Source: Sulfurirhabdus sp043759595 (GTDB taxonomy: Bacteria; Pseudomonadota; Gammaproteobacteria; Burkholderiales; SMCO01). From it: a stretch of 21,837 nt of DNA. Of this stretch, positions 15,634 through 21,837 are shown in pieces; the stretch's first letter is position 1; each line of letters starts with the position of its first letter. The DNA lies in the NCBI GenBank assembly GCA_043759595.1, contig JAYVLG010000126.1:1-21837 (forward strand), read 5' to 3'. Below the pieces are notes generated by a model. That model saw only the letters and a program-made list of their open reading frames with translations. It made no database searches and was not told the origin of the DNA. The position numbers and the translations under genes were made by a program.

Positions 15634-16110
15634 ATGAGTCAATTTACACATTTTGATGCTCAGGGCCAGGCGCATATGGTGGGCGTTGGCGATAAAAATG
15701 AAACGCACCGGGTCGCTCGTGCTGCAGGTTCGATTGTGATGCAACCTGAGACCTTGCAAATGATTCTGGCGGGTGACAGCAAAAAAGGTGATGTGCTGGG
15801 TGTGGCGCGAATCGCAGCTATTCAAAGTTCAAAACGTACCTCTGAGTTAATCCCTCTTTGCCATCCAATTTTTTTAACCAAAGTAAAGGTTGAATTTAAT
15901 ATTTCTGAGCAGACTTCTTCAATAGAGTGTGTCGTGACTGCAGAAACAGTGGGGCGCACCGGGGTGGAAATGGAAGCACTTACCGCCGTGAGTGTTGCGC
16001 TGCTGACTATATATGATATGTGTAAAGCAGTGGACAGGGGTATGCGAATGGATGGGATTTGTTTAATGGAAAAGCTGGGTGGCAAGTCGGGACACTGGGT
16101 GCGGGATTAA
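15634..16110 (+). CDS. moaC: MoaC, cyclic pyranopterin monophosphate synthase
   Basis: A 158-residue enzyme of molybdenum-cofactor synthesis that converts 3',8-cyclo-GTP, made by MoaA, to cyclic pyranopterin monophosphate. Hallmarks are KRTSELIPLCHP (C76, H77), GVEMEALTAVSVALLTIYDMCKA with catalytic D128 and K131, and the end MEKLGGKSGHW. It is complete and of family length. GAGGTG lies about 10 nt before the ATG. A TGCTATGAT extended -10-like sequence (15583-15591) is a possible promoter. No other moa gene is in the window, so it is probably a lone gene. Confidence 0.97.
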   Translation: MSQFTHFDAQGQAHMVGVGDKNETHRVARAAGSIVMQPETLQMILAGDSKKGDVLGVARIAAIQSSKRTSELIPLCHPIFLTKVKVEFNISEQTSSIECVVTAETVGRTGVEMEALTAVSVALLTIYDMCKAVDRGMRMDGICLMEKLGGKSGHWVRD

Positions 16111-16138
16111 TGCTGCATTCTGTGTAGTGGTGAAAGAT

Positions 16139-16161
16139 CTGAGAGCAGATATGACTCTCAG
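16139..16161 (+). terminator. Possible weak terminator after moaC
   Basis: A 7-bp stem, CTGAGAG / CTCTCAG, with a 9-nt loop, lies between the convergent moaC and ChrB-domain genes. No good T-run follows, so it may only be a 3'-end structure. Confidence 0.35.
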
Positions 16162-16183
16162 CTTGTCATATGTTTACAAAAAA

Positions 16184-16636
16184 CTAACTTTTGGGTACCC
16201 AGTTATGGGTTTCTTCCTGAAGTGACTGGCACCATGCGTAAAGTGCATCGTACATGATTATCCCTTGTTGCAACATTTCGTGGTCATCCTGGAAATTGCG
16301 AGATAGCCCTAATGAGATGGCTAGTAATCCTGCAGCCTGGGGGGCTAAGTCCAAACGGTCGGTATCTGCAGCGCGAACGATCGTAGCCAGTTGTTGCAGG
16401 GCAGACGTCTTTAGTTCGTATTTCTTCAGGAATGCATCAAAACTGCAAAATTCACCTTCATGTCCCATTTCTACACCTGGTATGTCATAGGGGATCGCAC
16501 CGGTTTCGGATGCCACTTTGAGCACATCTGAAGCAGGTACATACAAAAACTCGGCATTTTTGTCGATGAATCGGTTAATTAACCATGGACAGGCAATGCG
16601 GTCTATTTTTGGACGCTCTCTGGTGACCCATTTCAT
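16184..16636 (-). CDS. Stand-alone ChrB C-terminal-domain protein
   Basis: A 150-residue soluble protein matching the ChrB C-terminal domain, here without the regulatory N-terminal half. The diagnostic start is WVTRERPKIDRIACPWLINRFIDKNAEFLYVP, followed by FCSFDAFLKKY and VRAADTDRLDLAPQAAGLLAISLGLS. The full-length ChrB upstream has the parallel motif VDRMASAWLIKRFIDQNAKFL. A good AAGGAGA ribosome-binding site is 8 nt before the ATG. It is the last gene of the chr group, 285 nt after the rhodanese across a palindromic repeat. Such proteins are annotated as chromate resistance proteins; the molecular function is not established. Confidence 0.85.
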   Translation of the reverse strand: MKWVTRERPKIDRIACPWLINRFIDKNAEFLYVPASDVLKVASETGAIPYDIPGVEMGHEGEFCSFDAFLKKYELKTSALQQLATIVRAADTDRLDLAPQAAGLLAISLGLSRNFQDDHEMLQQGIIMYDALYAWCQSLQEETHNWVPKS

Positions 16637-16921
16637 TTCAATGTCTCCTTTAAACCTAGAAACCTCAGTTAACCGCTAAACTTAACATTTAACTAAATAA
16701 TTCTAATAGCATTTTTAATGATTCCCTGACTCACCCGGTTGGTCAGGTCGCTATGAATTGGATTGCACAGTTTTTGGAGCACAGGGCGGCGTTGCAACGC
16801 CTTGAAATGGAATGACCATTTCTGCGTCATTGCGCCTTGCCCTGCGCTCCAAAAACAGCATACTCCAACCCATCCAACTAAGGTTTCCAGGTTAAAATGC
16901 AGCCAATAGGGAAGATGGTTG
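16637..16921. other. Gap between rhodanese and ChrB-domain gene
   Basis: 285 bp with no credible gene. Most of its centre is a 111-bp palindromic repeat (16758-16868). The remaining part next to the ChrB-domain gene is A+T-rich and could hold its promoter, but I find no clear boxes. Confidence 0.55.
16758..16868. repeat. 111-bp imperfect palindromic repeat element
   Basis: All paired segments share the same centre, 16813. The outer arms are TTGGA / TCCAA. The main arms, TTTTTGGAGCACAGGGC and GCCCTGCGCTCCAAAAA (16771-16787 and 16839-16855), match 16 of 17. The inner arms are GAAATGG / CCATTTC (16804-16810 and 16816-16822). The left side also contains the perfect palindrome GGCGTTGCAACGCC. No T-run makes it an intrinsic terminator. 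It looks like a dispersed intergenic repeat of REP or MITE type. Confidence 0.75.
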
Positions 16922-17242
16922 CTACTTTTGAACCACATCGCCACCCGCATCTTTCCATGCCACAATACCGCCTTCAATATAGCGTGCTTTTAGCCCTTTG
17001 GCCTGTAATGTGTCCACAACTGCATTGCTGACAGAACCACCGCGAACACAATATAAGATGATTTCCTGATCCTGGGCTAAGGATTCGCTCCAGGTGCTGA
17101 TTTGTTCAGGGTCTTGCCAGGTGGCGCCCTGAATGGCACTGTTGTCAGCAGCTAAATCTGCTTTGCGCCGGACGTCGATAATTGATATCGATTTGTCACC
17201 AAGAAGGGATTTAAATTCTGAAATGCTGATGGTTCTGCTCAT
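16922..17242 (-). CDS. Single-domain rhodanese-like protein
   Basis: A 106-residue rhodanese with the catalytic loop YCVRGGS (C65), preceded by IIDVRRKADL and ending in IEGGIVAWKDAGG. Single-domain rhodaneses transfer sulfane sulfur; the loop cysteine is present, so the protein can be active. It has no signal peptide and is cytoplasmic. It starts 12 nt after chrA (AAGGAA, 9 nt before ATG) and is probably in the chrBA operon. Links to sulfur oxidation or sulfate/chromate chemistry are plausible from context only. Confidence 0.9.
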   Translation of the reverse strand: MSRTISISEFKSLLGDKSISIIDVRRKADLAADNSAIQGATWQDPEQISTWSESLAQDQEIILYCVRGGSVSNAVVDTLQAKGLKARYIEGGIVAWKDAGGDVVQK

Positions 17243-17254
17243 TTGATATATTCC

Positions 17255-18640
17255 TTAAACAAAGAGGGGTTTGATGTATGAAAAAACGAGCCCGATAGCG
17301 GCGCAGGCGCCAATCACTTGCATGATCCCGATTTTGTAGCGGAACAGGGCAATAAATGCGGCTAATCCGATCAGCGCACTGAACCATTCAAAACCGGATA
17401 ACACGGTTGTAAGGTTGAGGGGCTGTGATAACCCGTGCGGCCAAAGTACATGGTAGGCAAAGAAAACAGCGAGATTCAGAATAACGCCGACGACTGCTGC
17501 TGTTATACCAGTGAGAGGGGCTGTGAATTTCAAATCGCCGTGAGTGGATTCCACTAACGGCCCACCAATAAGGATAAACAGGAAGGATGGCAAAAAGGTG
17601 AAGATAGTTGCTACTGTGGCGCCCGCTGCACCGCCTAAAAAAAGATTGTCTGCGCCAAACAATGCCTTGGTCCAGCCTCCGACAAAACCGACGAAGGCGA
17701 CGACCATGATCAGCGGTCCGGGGGTGGTTTCACCCAAGGCCAGACCGTCGATCATTTGTGTGCCGGTCAGCCATTGGTAATGTTCAACGCCTCCCTGATA
17801 TACATAAGGCAGCACTGCATACGCGCCTCCAAAAGTCACCAGCGCAGCTTTGGTAAAGAACCAGCCCATCTGGGTGAGTGTGCCTTGCCATCCATAAGTT
17901 GTAGCAAGGGCGACGATGATTGCAATCCATATTGCCAGACCGACTGTAACAAACCTCATCAGGCGTGACCACTTGAATGTGGCATGCTCGGGAGTGGGGG
18001 TGTGATCATCAATAATGGCAGGGCCAAAACTTTTGTCAGAAGCGCTATGACCACCGCCAGCCTTGAATTTATCCGGCGCAATCCGGCTGCCTATATAACC
18101 AATGATGCCTGCAGTCAGAACAATGGCCGGGAAGGGAATATGCAGCGCAAATATTGCAACAAAAGCTGCAGCAGCGATAGCCCAGAGAATCCCGTTTTTC
18201 AGCGCGCGGGAACCAATGCGATAAGCGGCGAATACAACGATGGCGGTCACTGCGGGTTTAATGCCATATAAAATTCCGGCAACTTCAGGAACATTGCCGT
18301 AAGCCAGGTAGATCCAAGTGAGTGCAATCAGAATGAAAAGAGAAGGCAGGACAAATAACACCCCAGCCGTTATCCCCCCTTTAACTCCATGCATCAGCCA
18401 GCCGATGTAAGTGGCAAGCTGCTGTGCTTCGGGTCCCGGCAATACCATGCAATAGTTGAGCGCATGCAGAAAACGTTGCTCGGAAATCCAGCGCCGGCGT
18501 TCTACCAGTTCTTGGTGCATCATGGATATTTGCCCGGCCGGACCACCGAAGCTGATGAAACCCAGTTTAAACCAATAGATTAAAGCCTCGACAAAAGAAA
18601 CGGGCGGTGGTGGGGAGGCAGGGGTCGGTTCATTGGTCAT
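17255..18640 (-). CDS. chrA: ChrA, chromate efflux transporter (two CHR domains)
   Basis: A membrane protein of about 461 residues in the long-chain CHR family, which expels chromate from the cytoplasm. Both CHR halves are visible. The N-terminal half has FGGPAGQISMMHQEL, RRRWISEQRF and LPGPEAQQLATYIGW. The C-terminal half has FGGAYAVLPYVYQGGVEHYQW, DGLALGETTPGPL and a following VVAFVGFVGGW. Many hydrophobic helices fit 10-12 membrane spans. An upstream ATG at 18700 would add 20 residues inside chrB and gives no family match; the ATG at 18640 has GAGGAAAA before it and overlaps the chrB stop by 11 bp. I chose that start. Confidence 0.92.
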   Translation of the reverse strand: MTNEPTPASPPPPVSFVEALIYWFKLGFISFGGPAGQISMMHQELVERRRWISEQRFLHALNYCMVLPGPEAQQLATYIGWLMHGVKGGITAGVLFVLPSLFILIALTWIYLAYGNVPEVAGILYGIKPAVTAIVVFAAYRIGSRALKNGILWAIAAAAFVAIFALHIPFPAIVLTAGIIGYIGSRIAPDKFKAGGGHSASDKSFGPAIIDDHTPTPEHATFKWSRLMRFVTVGLAIWIAIIVALATTYGWQGTLTQMGWFFTKAALVTFGGAYAVLPYVYQGGVEHYQWLTGTQMIDGLALGETTPGPLIMVVAFVGFVGGWTKALFGADNLFLGGAAGATVATIFTFLPSFLFILIGGPLVESTHGDLKFTAPLTGITAAVVGVILNLAVFFAYHVLWPHGLSQPLNLTTVLSGFEWFSALIGLAAFIALFRYKIGIMQVIGACAAIGLVFSYIKPLFV

Positions 18641-19598
18641 GATGGTTTTCCTCTTTAGTGTAAGCGGCATAGAGATCATCGAATAATTTTGAGGCGCCAC
18701 TTAACAGCATGTCGTCGTCAACGCAGCGCTCCCGGGTTCCTTTTAATATCATTTCCAGCCCGGTAGCTTCTGCAACTGGAATGCCACCTACGTCAAGGAA
18801 ATGCACTGCTGCAGCTAATCTCATTAAGGCAGGATCGGAATCCAGTCCGAAGGAATGCATGAGTACCTCAAAGGTGACCATTGAACCTACATGGGTAAAG
18901 GTAGCGCCGTCAAAATCAAATCCCGAGGCGTCTTTTGGGCAATTTCCTGGTTTGTCCAGCCATAAAAATTTAGCATTCTGGTCAATGAATCGTTTGATTA
19001 ACCATGCGCTGGCCATGCGGTCTACCCAGAGGTGCTTTCTGGTTGCCCAAATGCGGTTTTGATATTTTTCTTTGTGAAGTCGTTTGAGCTTGCCCACAGT
19101 GGGGCTGGGTTCGTCTGGATTGGCAAGGGCGGAAAATGCGGTTGTGGTTTGAGTGAGCGCTGTGCTGGCTTGATCTTTGGCGGGGCCTGGAAAAAAATCG
19201 ATACCGGAAAGTGCGGCAAAATCTCTTTCCAATCGCTGTAATGAACGTCTGGAGTTTGGAATGCTCTGCGTTTCAAATATTGCCCGAAGTTCGTCAATTT
19301 CCTGTTTTAATGCGGCATATTCATTGGTTCGGTCGAATAATGTACGGAAAGTGATGTTTTGTTCCGGGCTGGTTGAACTGAGTTTAAGCACATAGGCGCT
19401 TCCGCCAGCCTGAATTACTTCCTGTGCCTGTTTTTGCAGGATGGATTCAGTGGATTCTATGTCCGGCAATAAATAAACACCATCGCGCAGTACGCCACAT
19501 CCGCTGCTTTTTAGTGCGCGCCAGATGCGCATGCGGGCAGTGGCATTTTGGGTTGGGAGGCTGATGATAAGTGAAATCCAATGCGGTGAAATAGTCAT
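18630..19598 (-). CDS. chrB: ChrB, chromate-resistance regulator/auxiliary protein
   Basis: A 322-residue two-domain protein. The N-terminal part (ISLIISLPTQNATARMRIWRALKSSGCGVLRDGVYLLP, residues 8-45) is the ChrB N domain, reported to act as chromate-responsive regulator of chr operons. The C-terminal part starts near WATRKHLWVDRMASAWLIKRFIDQNA and is the ChrB C domain. The family usually begins a few residues before the LPT motif, which favours the ATG at 19598. A longer frame from 19724 would cross the promoter. A well-formed promoter ends right at this ATG, and there is no Shine-Dalgarno, pointing to a leaderless mRNA. Confidence 0.88.
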   Translation of the reverse strand: MTISPHWISLIISLPTQNATARMRIWRALKSSGCGVLRDGVYLLPDIESTESILQKQAQEVIQAGGSAYVLKLSSTSPEQNITFRTLFDRTNEYAALKQEIDELRAIFETQSIPNSRRSLQRLERDFAALSGIDFFPGPAKDQASTALTQTTTAFSALANPDEPSPTVGKLKRLHKEKYQNRIWATRKHLWVDRMASAWLIKRFIDQNAKFLWLDKPGNCPKDASGFDFDGATFTHVGSMVTFEVLMHSFGLDSDPALMRLAAAVHFLDVGGIPVAEATGLEMILKGTRERCVDDDMLLSGASKLFDDLYAAYTKEENHHDQ

Positions 19599-19605
19599 GT
19601 AGGAT

Positions 19606-19634
19606 ATACTACAGTACTGTTGTACTATTGACAA
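19606..19634 (-). promoter_or_regulatory. chrB promoter (sigma-70 type), leaderless
   Basis: On the minus strand TTGTCA (19629-19634), a 17-nt spacer and TAGTAT (19606-19611). The expected start site falls on or within a base of the ATG at 19598. Confidence 0.65.
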
Positions 19635-19644
19635 CATTGTTGTC
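19611..19644. promoter_or_regulatory. Operator candidates in the chrB promoter
   Basis: Two palindromes: ACAGTACTGT (19611-19620) inside the spacer, touching the -10 box, and GACAAC-ATT-GTTGTC (19630-19644) over and upstream of the -35 box. Both positions would allow repression of chrB by a bound dimer. The regulator could be ChrB itself. Confidence 0.5.
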
Positions 19645-19735
19645 GGATGCGAGAGTGCTTCATCAAAACCGGTTTGAATGCTGTTGGCGGCTAATGTTTG
19701 TTGGTCCAACTGCCAGATCGTCAATTGGGAGAGTC

Positions 19736-20662
19736 ATGATTAAACGCATCATATGTACTTTTTTCATTTTCTGGTCTGCGCAGCTTGTCGCTGCTGATCT
19801 AATACTTAAGCCGGTGCAAGTTTCTCCTAATATATACGCGGTGATTGGGGGTATTGGTGGGCAATCGTATGAAAACGATGGCTTAAACAGTAATTTGGGT
19901 TTTGTGGTCACGCCTGAAGGTGTGGTTGTCATTAATAGCGGTCCCAGTACACGTGTGGCGAAGGCGCTGCATGCGGCGATCCGGAAAATCACCTCCCAAC
20001 CAGTTAAGTGGGTGATTAATGTCAATTCACAAAGTCATTACTGGTTTGGGAATGCCTATTTCCAATCTTTGAATATTCCCATTATTGCGCACAAGGAAGC
20101 AGGACTCCTCATGCATGAGATGGGCGAGATGCAACTTGCATCGCTGAAAGGTATGCTCAAAGACAAAGCGGCGGGTACCCAAATTACCTATCCTTCTGAA
20201 TTGTTTCAAGACAAGCGTGAGATCAAATTGGGAGGCGTGGCTTTTCAGCTGATTTCGTTTGGTTCTGCTCATACGGCTGGCGATATGGTTGTGTGGTTGC
20301 CCGAGCAAAAAGTGTTGTTTTCTGGCGATCTGGTTTTCACTGAACGGCTCTTGGCAGTAATACCACTTGGCAATAGTGGTGGCTGGGTAAAAGCATTTGA
20401 TAGTGCCATGGCACTTGGGCCAAAGCGCATTGTGCCCGGACATGGCAAGCAGACTAACGTTCAGCAGGCAACGCGTGATACTCGGGATTATCTGGCTTTC
20501 AATCGCATGGCAATTAAAAAAATGCAGGATAAAGGTGCATCGTTGCAAGAAGCTGTTGAGAAAATTGACCAGTCAAAATTTCGCTACCTGGTGAATTTTG
20601 ATTTGTTGTCGCGGCGCAATGTGAATCAGATTTTTACCGAGATGGAACAAGAATCTTTTTAG
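19736..20662 (+). CDS. Secreted metallo-beta-lactamase-fold protein with altered metal site
   Basis: About 308 residues. ATG 19736 follows GGGAG by 4-5 nt and gives a Sec signal (MIKRIICTFFIFWSAQLVAA); a longer frame from 19628 would start inside the divergent promoter. The fold is recognised by GFVVTPEGVVVINSGPS, by SAHTAGDM (H179), FSGDLVF (D198) and PGHG (H236). The canonical HxHxDH becomes NSQSHY (97-102), so most of the first metal site is missing. I believe a subfamily with Q-D-H-R-W-like replacements exists, often near sulfur-oxidation genes, but cannot check it. Related SoxH-type proteins are linked to sulfur metabolism. Activity is uncertain. Confidence 0.8.
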   Translation: MIKRIICTFFIFWSAQLVAADLILKPVQVSPNIYAVIGGIGGQSYENDGLNSNLGFVVTPEGVVVINSGPSTRVAKALHAAIRKITSQPVKWVINVNSQSHYWFGNAYFQSLNIPIIAHKEAGLLMHEMGEMQLASLKGMLKDKAAGTQITYPSELFQDKREIKLGGVAFQLISFGSAHTAGDMVVWLPEQKVLFSGDLVFTERLLAVIPLGNSGGWVKAFDSAMALGPKRIVPGHGKQTNVQQATRDTRDYLAFNRMAIKKMQDKGASLQEAVEKIDQSKFRYLVNFDLLSRRNVNQIFTEMEQESF

Positions 20663-20672
20663 CCGACCTGGT

Positions 20673-20693
20673 GCCCATGAATATGTAATGGGC
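20673..20693 (+). terminator. Possible terminator after the metallo-beta-lactamase-fold gene
   Basis: GCCCAT / ATGGGC with a 9-nt loop, 11 nt past the stop, followed by a GGTTCTGTTT stretch. The stem is short and the U-run imperfect. Confidence 0.35.
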
Positions 20694-20831
20694 GGTTCTG
20701 TTTAGTGTGGTGACGATTTTGGAAGTAGTGGCGATTTCAGGTTGCAATGGATGTGGAGGTATGCGGTGGAGGCGACGGAGTTTAATAAATTCAGTTAAGT
20801 GCGATATGCAACAGTTATGAGTGAACATTTT

Positions 20832-20837
20832 AAGGGG
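20832..20837 (+). promoter_or_regulatory. Ribosome-binding site deciding the histidine phosphatase start
   Basis: AAGGGG lies 7 nt before ATG 20845. The in-frame GTG at 20821 has no comparable site and would place extra residues ahead of a good signal peptide. Confidence 0.7.
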
Positions 20838-20844
20838 AATAAAA

Positions 20845-21444
20845 ATGATATCAAAACTAAATTTTCGCGTCATATGTGTGAGTTTTCTGAGCATTACGGC
20901 ATTGTTTAGCGCAAATAACACATACGCAAATAATGATATTGCCTGGCAAAAGCTTGCTGAAGGCGGGAAGGTTGTACTTATGCGCCACGCGGCTGTTGTT
21001 GCAGGGCAGGAAAACGGCAGTCTTATGCTACGGGATCCATCCTGCAAAGAGGAGCGAAATCTTTCAGCCGAGGGTCAGAATGTGGCTCGCACAATTGGGA
21101 AAATGTTTCAAGACCGAAAAATTCAGATAGCTGAAGTTCGGCATAGCCCTTTTTGCCGTACAACCGATACGGCGAAAATCGCTTTTGGTGGCGGAACTCC
21201 GGTAGAGTATCTCTATGTTCTTGAATTGCGCGGACCTGAAGAAGCCGCAGCGCAGACAAAAAAATTGAATCAAATCATCGGCTCTTACGCAGGGAAGGGA
21301 AACCTTGTTTTGATTACGCATGAACCTAACATCAACGCAGTTTCATTTGAATTACTCAAGCAATCAGATTTTCTGGTTTTGCAACCTGCGGGTGGAGATA
21401 AATTTGAGGAAGTCGGTGTGGTGCGATGGGAAGCATCAAACTAA
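20845..21444 (+). CDS. Secreted histidine phosphatase family protein
   Basis: A 199-residue protein with a Sec signal (MISKLNFRVICVSFLSITALFSANNTYA) and the phosphoglycerate-mutase-like fold. The catalytic RH is at 47-48 (VVLMRHAA), the second arginine is in VRHSPFCRTTDTA, and the second histidine is in LITHEPNINAV. It would act in the periplasm as a phosphatase; the substrate is unknown. It follows the metallo-beta-lactamase-fold gene on the same strand after 182 nt and may be separately transcribed. Confidence 0.88.
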   Translation: MISKLNFRVICVSFLSITALFSANNTYANNDIAWQKLAEGGKVVLMRHAAVVAGQENGSLMLRDPSCKEERNLSAEGQNVARTIGKMFQDRKIQIAEVRHSPFCRTTDTAKIAFGGGTPVEYLYVLELRGPEEAAAQTKKLNQIIGSYAGKGNLVLITHEPNINAVSFELLKQSDFLVLQPAGGDKFEEVGVVRWEASN

Positions 21445-21723
21445 TAGGTACAGTCGGTTTGTGACGACTTCTCACGAACAGAGACGCTGATTCGCAGCTA
21501 GGTTTTTAAAATTAACCGTGGTTGGTGGGTCCAGTAGCAGATAACGGCATGAACACGGGGAAAGTTTCCCAGAAAAGGCTTGCATCTAACATCCAAATTG
21601 AGTGAATATCGGGAAAAGCGGGGCCCAATTTCGGAAGGGGCAATGTGAACGTCTAGTAGACGAGCTATGGCGTTTTAAACGGTACTTATAGAATCGACCT
21701 AAATTTAAATTGCAGGAAAGTTT
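21445..21723. other. 279-bp gap before the MoxR gene
   Basis: No gene, tRNA or clear terminator found. There are short palindromes, GGGAAAGTTTCCC (21558-21570) and CGTCTA-G-TAGACG (21650-21662). TATAGA (21687-21692) is a -10-like box without a good -35. Confidence 0.5.
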
Positions 21724-21837
21724 ATGCTAAATCAGCCAAGAATTCTCGAGTTGCGCAACTATCTGGAAAGCGTCATCGTCGGTCAGAAAGATTTGCTTGA
21801 TAAGTTGGTGATTAGCTTGTTGACGGGTGGACATATT
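21724..21837 (+). CDS. MoxR-type AAA ATPase (partial, N-terminus only)
   Basis: The first 38 codons (MLNQPRILELRNYLESVIVGQ...) end at the window edge. The segment VIVGQKDLLDKLVISLLTGGHI is the characteristic MoxR/RavA start before the Walker A loop, which would come next. AGGAAA lies shortly before the ATG. MoxR ATPases often act as chaperones for protein or metal-centre assembly, usually with von Willebrand domain partners downstream; none is visible here. Confidence 0.8.
   Translation, partial: MLNQPRILELRNYLESVIVGQKDLLDKLVISLLTGGHI

Noticed and set aside
16693..16977. A 94-codon minus-strand frame across the rhodanese and the palindrome
   Set aside because: It crosses the palindromic repeat and overlaps the rhodanese end in another frame; no family match seen.
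18641..18700. Longer N-terminus for ChrA
   Set aside because: The extra 20 codons lie within chrB, lack a ribosome-binding site and do not resemble ChrA N-termini.
19628..19656. Perfect TTGACA on the plus strand as promoter for the metallo-beta-lactamase-fold gene
   Set aside because: No acceptable -10 box at 16-18 nt; the match comes from the palindrome over the chrB -35 box.
19599..19724. Longer N-terminus for ChrB
   Set aside because: It would include the promoter and its palindromes, and family members start close to the LPT motif.
19628..19735. Longer N-terminus for the metallo-beta-lactamase-fold protein
   Set aside because: It would start inside the chrB promoter and bury the signal peptide; the inner ATG has a ribosome-binding site.
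21445..21723. tRNA or small RNA in the gap before the MoxR gene
   Set aside because: No cloverleaf, no conserved T-loop sequence and no terminator; only short palindromes.

Overview
The window reads as chromosome of a chemolithotrophic, sulfur-oxidising Gram-negative bacterium, most likely a betaproteobacterium. The grounds are a complete soxXYZAB thiosulfate-oxidation cluster, Tat-type SoxY and SoxB precursors, a MacA/MacB efflux system, a BepA-like outer-membrane quality-control protease and a chromate-resistance chrBA cluster. No species assignment can be proved from sequence alone. Nearly everything up to 15580 and from 16184 to 19598 is on the minus strand. moaC, the metallo-beta-lactamase-fold gene, the histidine phosphatase and the partial MoxR gene are on the plus strand.

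Region 1 (1-5916, minus strand) is the distal part of a surface-polysaccharide operon. In transcription order it holds a DegT-family sugar aminotransferase, a WbqC-family protein, two tandem paralogous beta-propeller glycosidase-like proteins, a GNAT acyltransferase, a class I methyltransferase and a membrane-anchored family 2 glycosyltransferase. Most junctions are 3-43 bp or overlapping, so translation is probably coupled. The theme fits making and decorating an amino sugar. The glycosyltransferase is broken at its 3' end by an insertion sequence whose terminal repeat and first transposase codons fill positions 1-92.

Region 2 (5917-9650) starts with a 537-bp gene-free stretch, then a three-gene minus-strand operon for a periplasmic adaptor, an ABC ATPase and an FtsX/MacB-type permease. 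This is a MacAB-like exporter with MacB split into two polypeptides. A strong symmetrical terminator (9651-9679) separates it from sox.

Region 3 (9693-14155) is soxX-soxY-soxZ-soxA, a strong 40-nt hairpin and a 299-nt gap, then soxB. SoxXA would load thiosulfate onto the SoxYZ carrier and SoxB would hydrolyse sulfate off. Several clear hairpins sit at gene junctions.

Region 4 (14156-16183) has a periplasmic M48 metalloprotease divergent from moaC (molybdenum cofactor synthesis).

Region 5 (16184-20662) is a chromate/anion-resistance island: chrB, chrA, a single-domain rhodanese, a 111-bp palindromic repeat and a stand-alone ChrB-C-domain protein, with a divergent secreted metallo-beta-lactamase-fold protein. 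The chrB promoter is well formed, carries palindromes in the spacer and over the -35 box, and appears to give a leaderless mRNA. Region 6 (20663-21837) has a secreted histidine phosphatase and the first 38 codons of a MoxR-type ATPase cut by the window edge.
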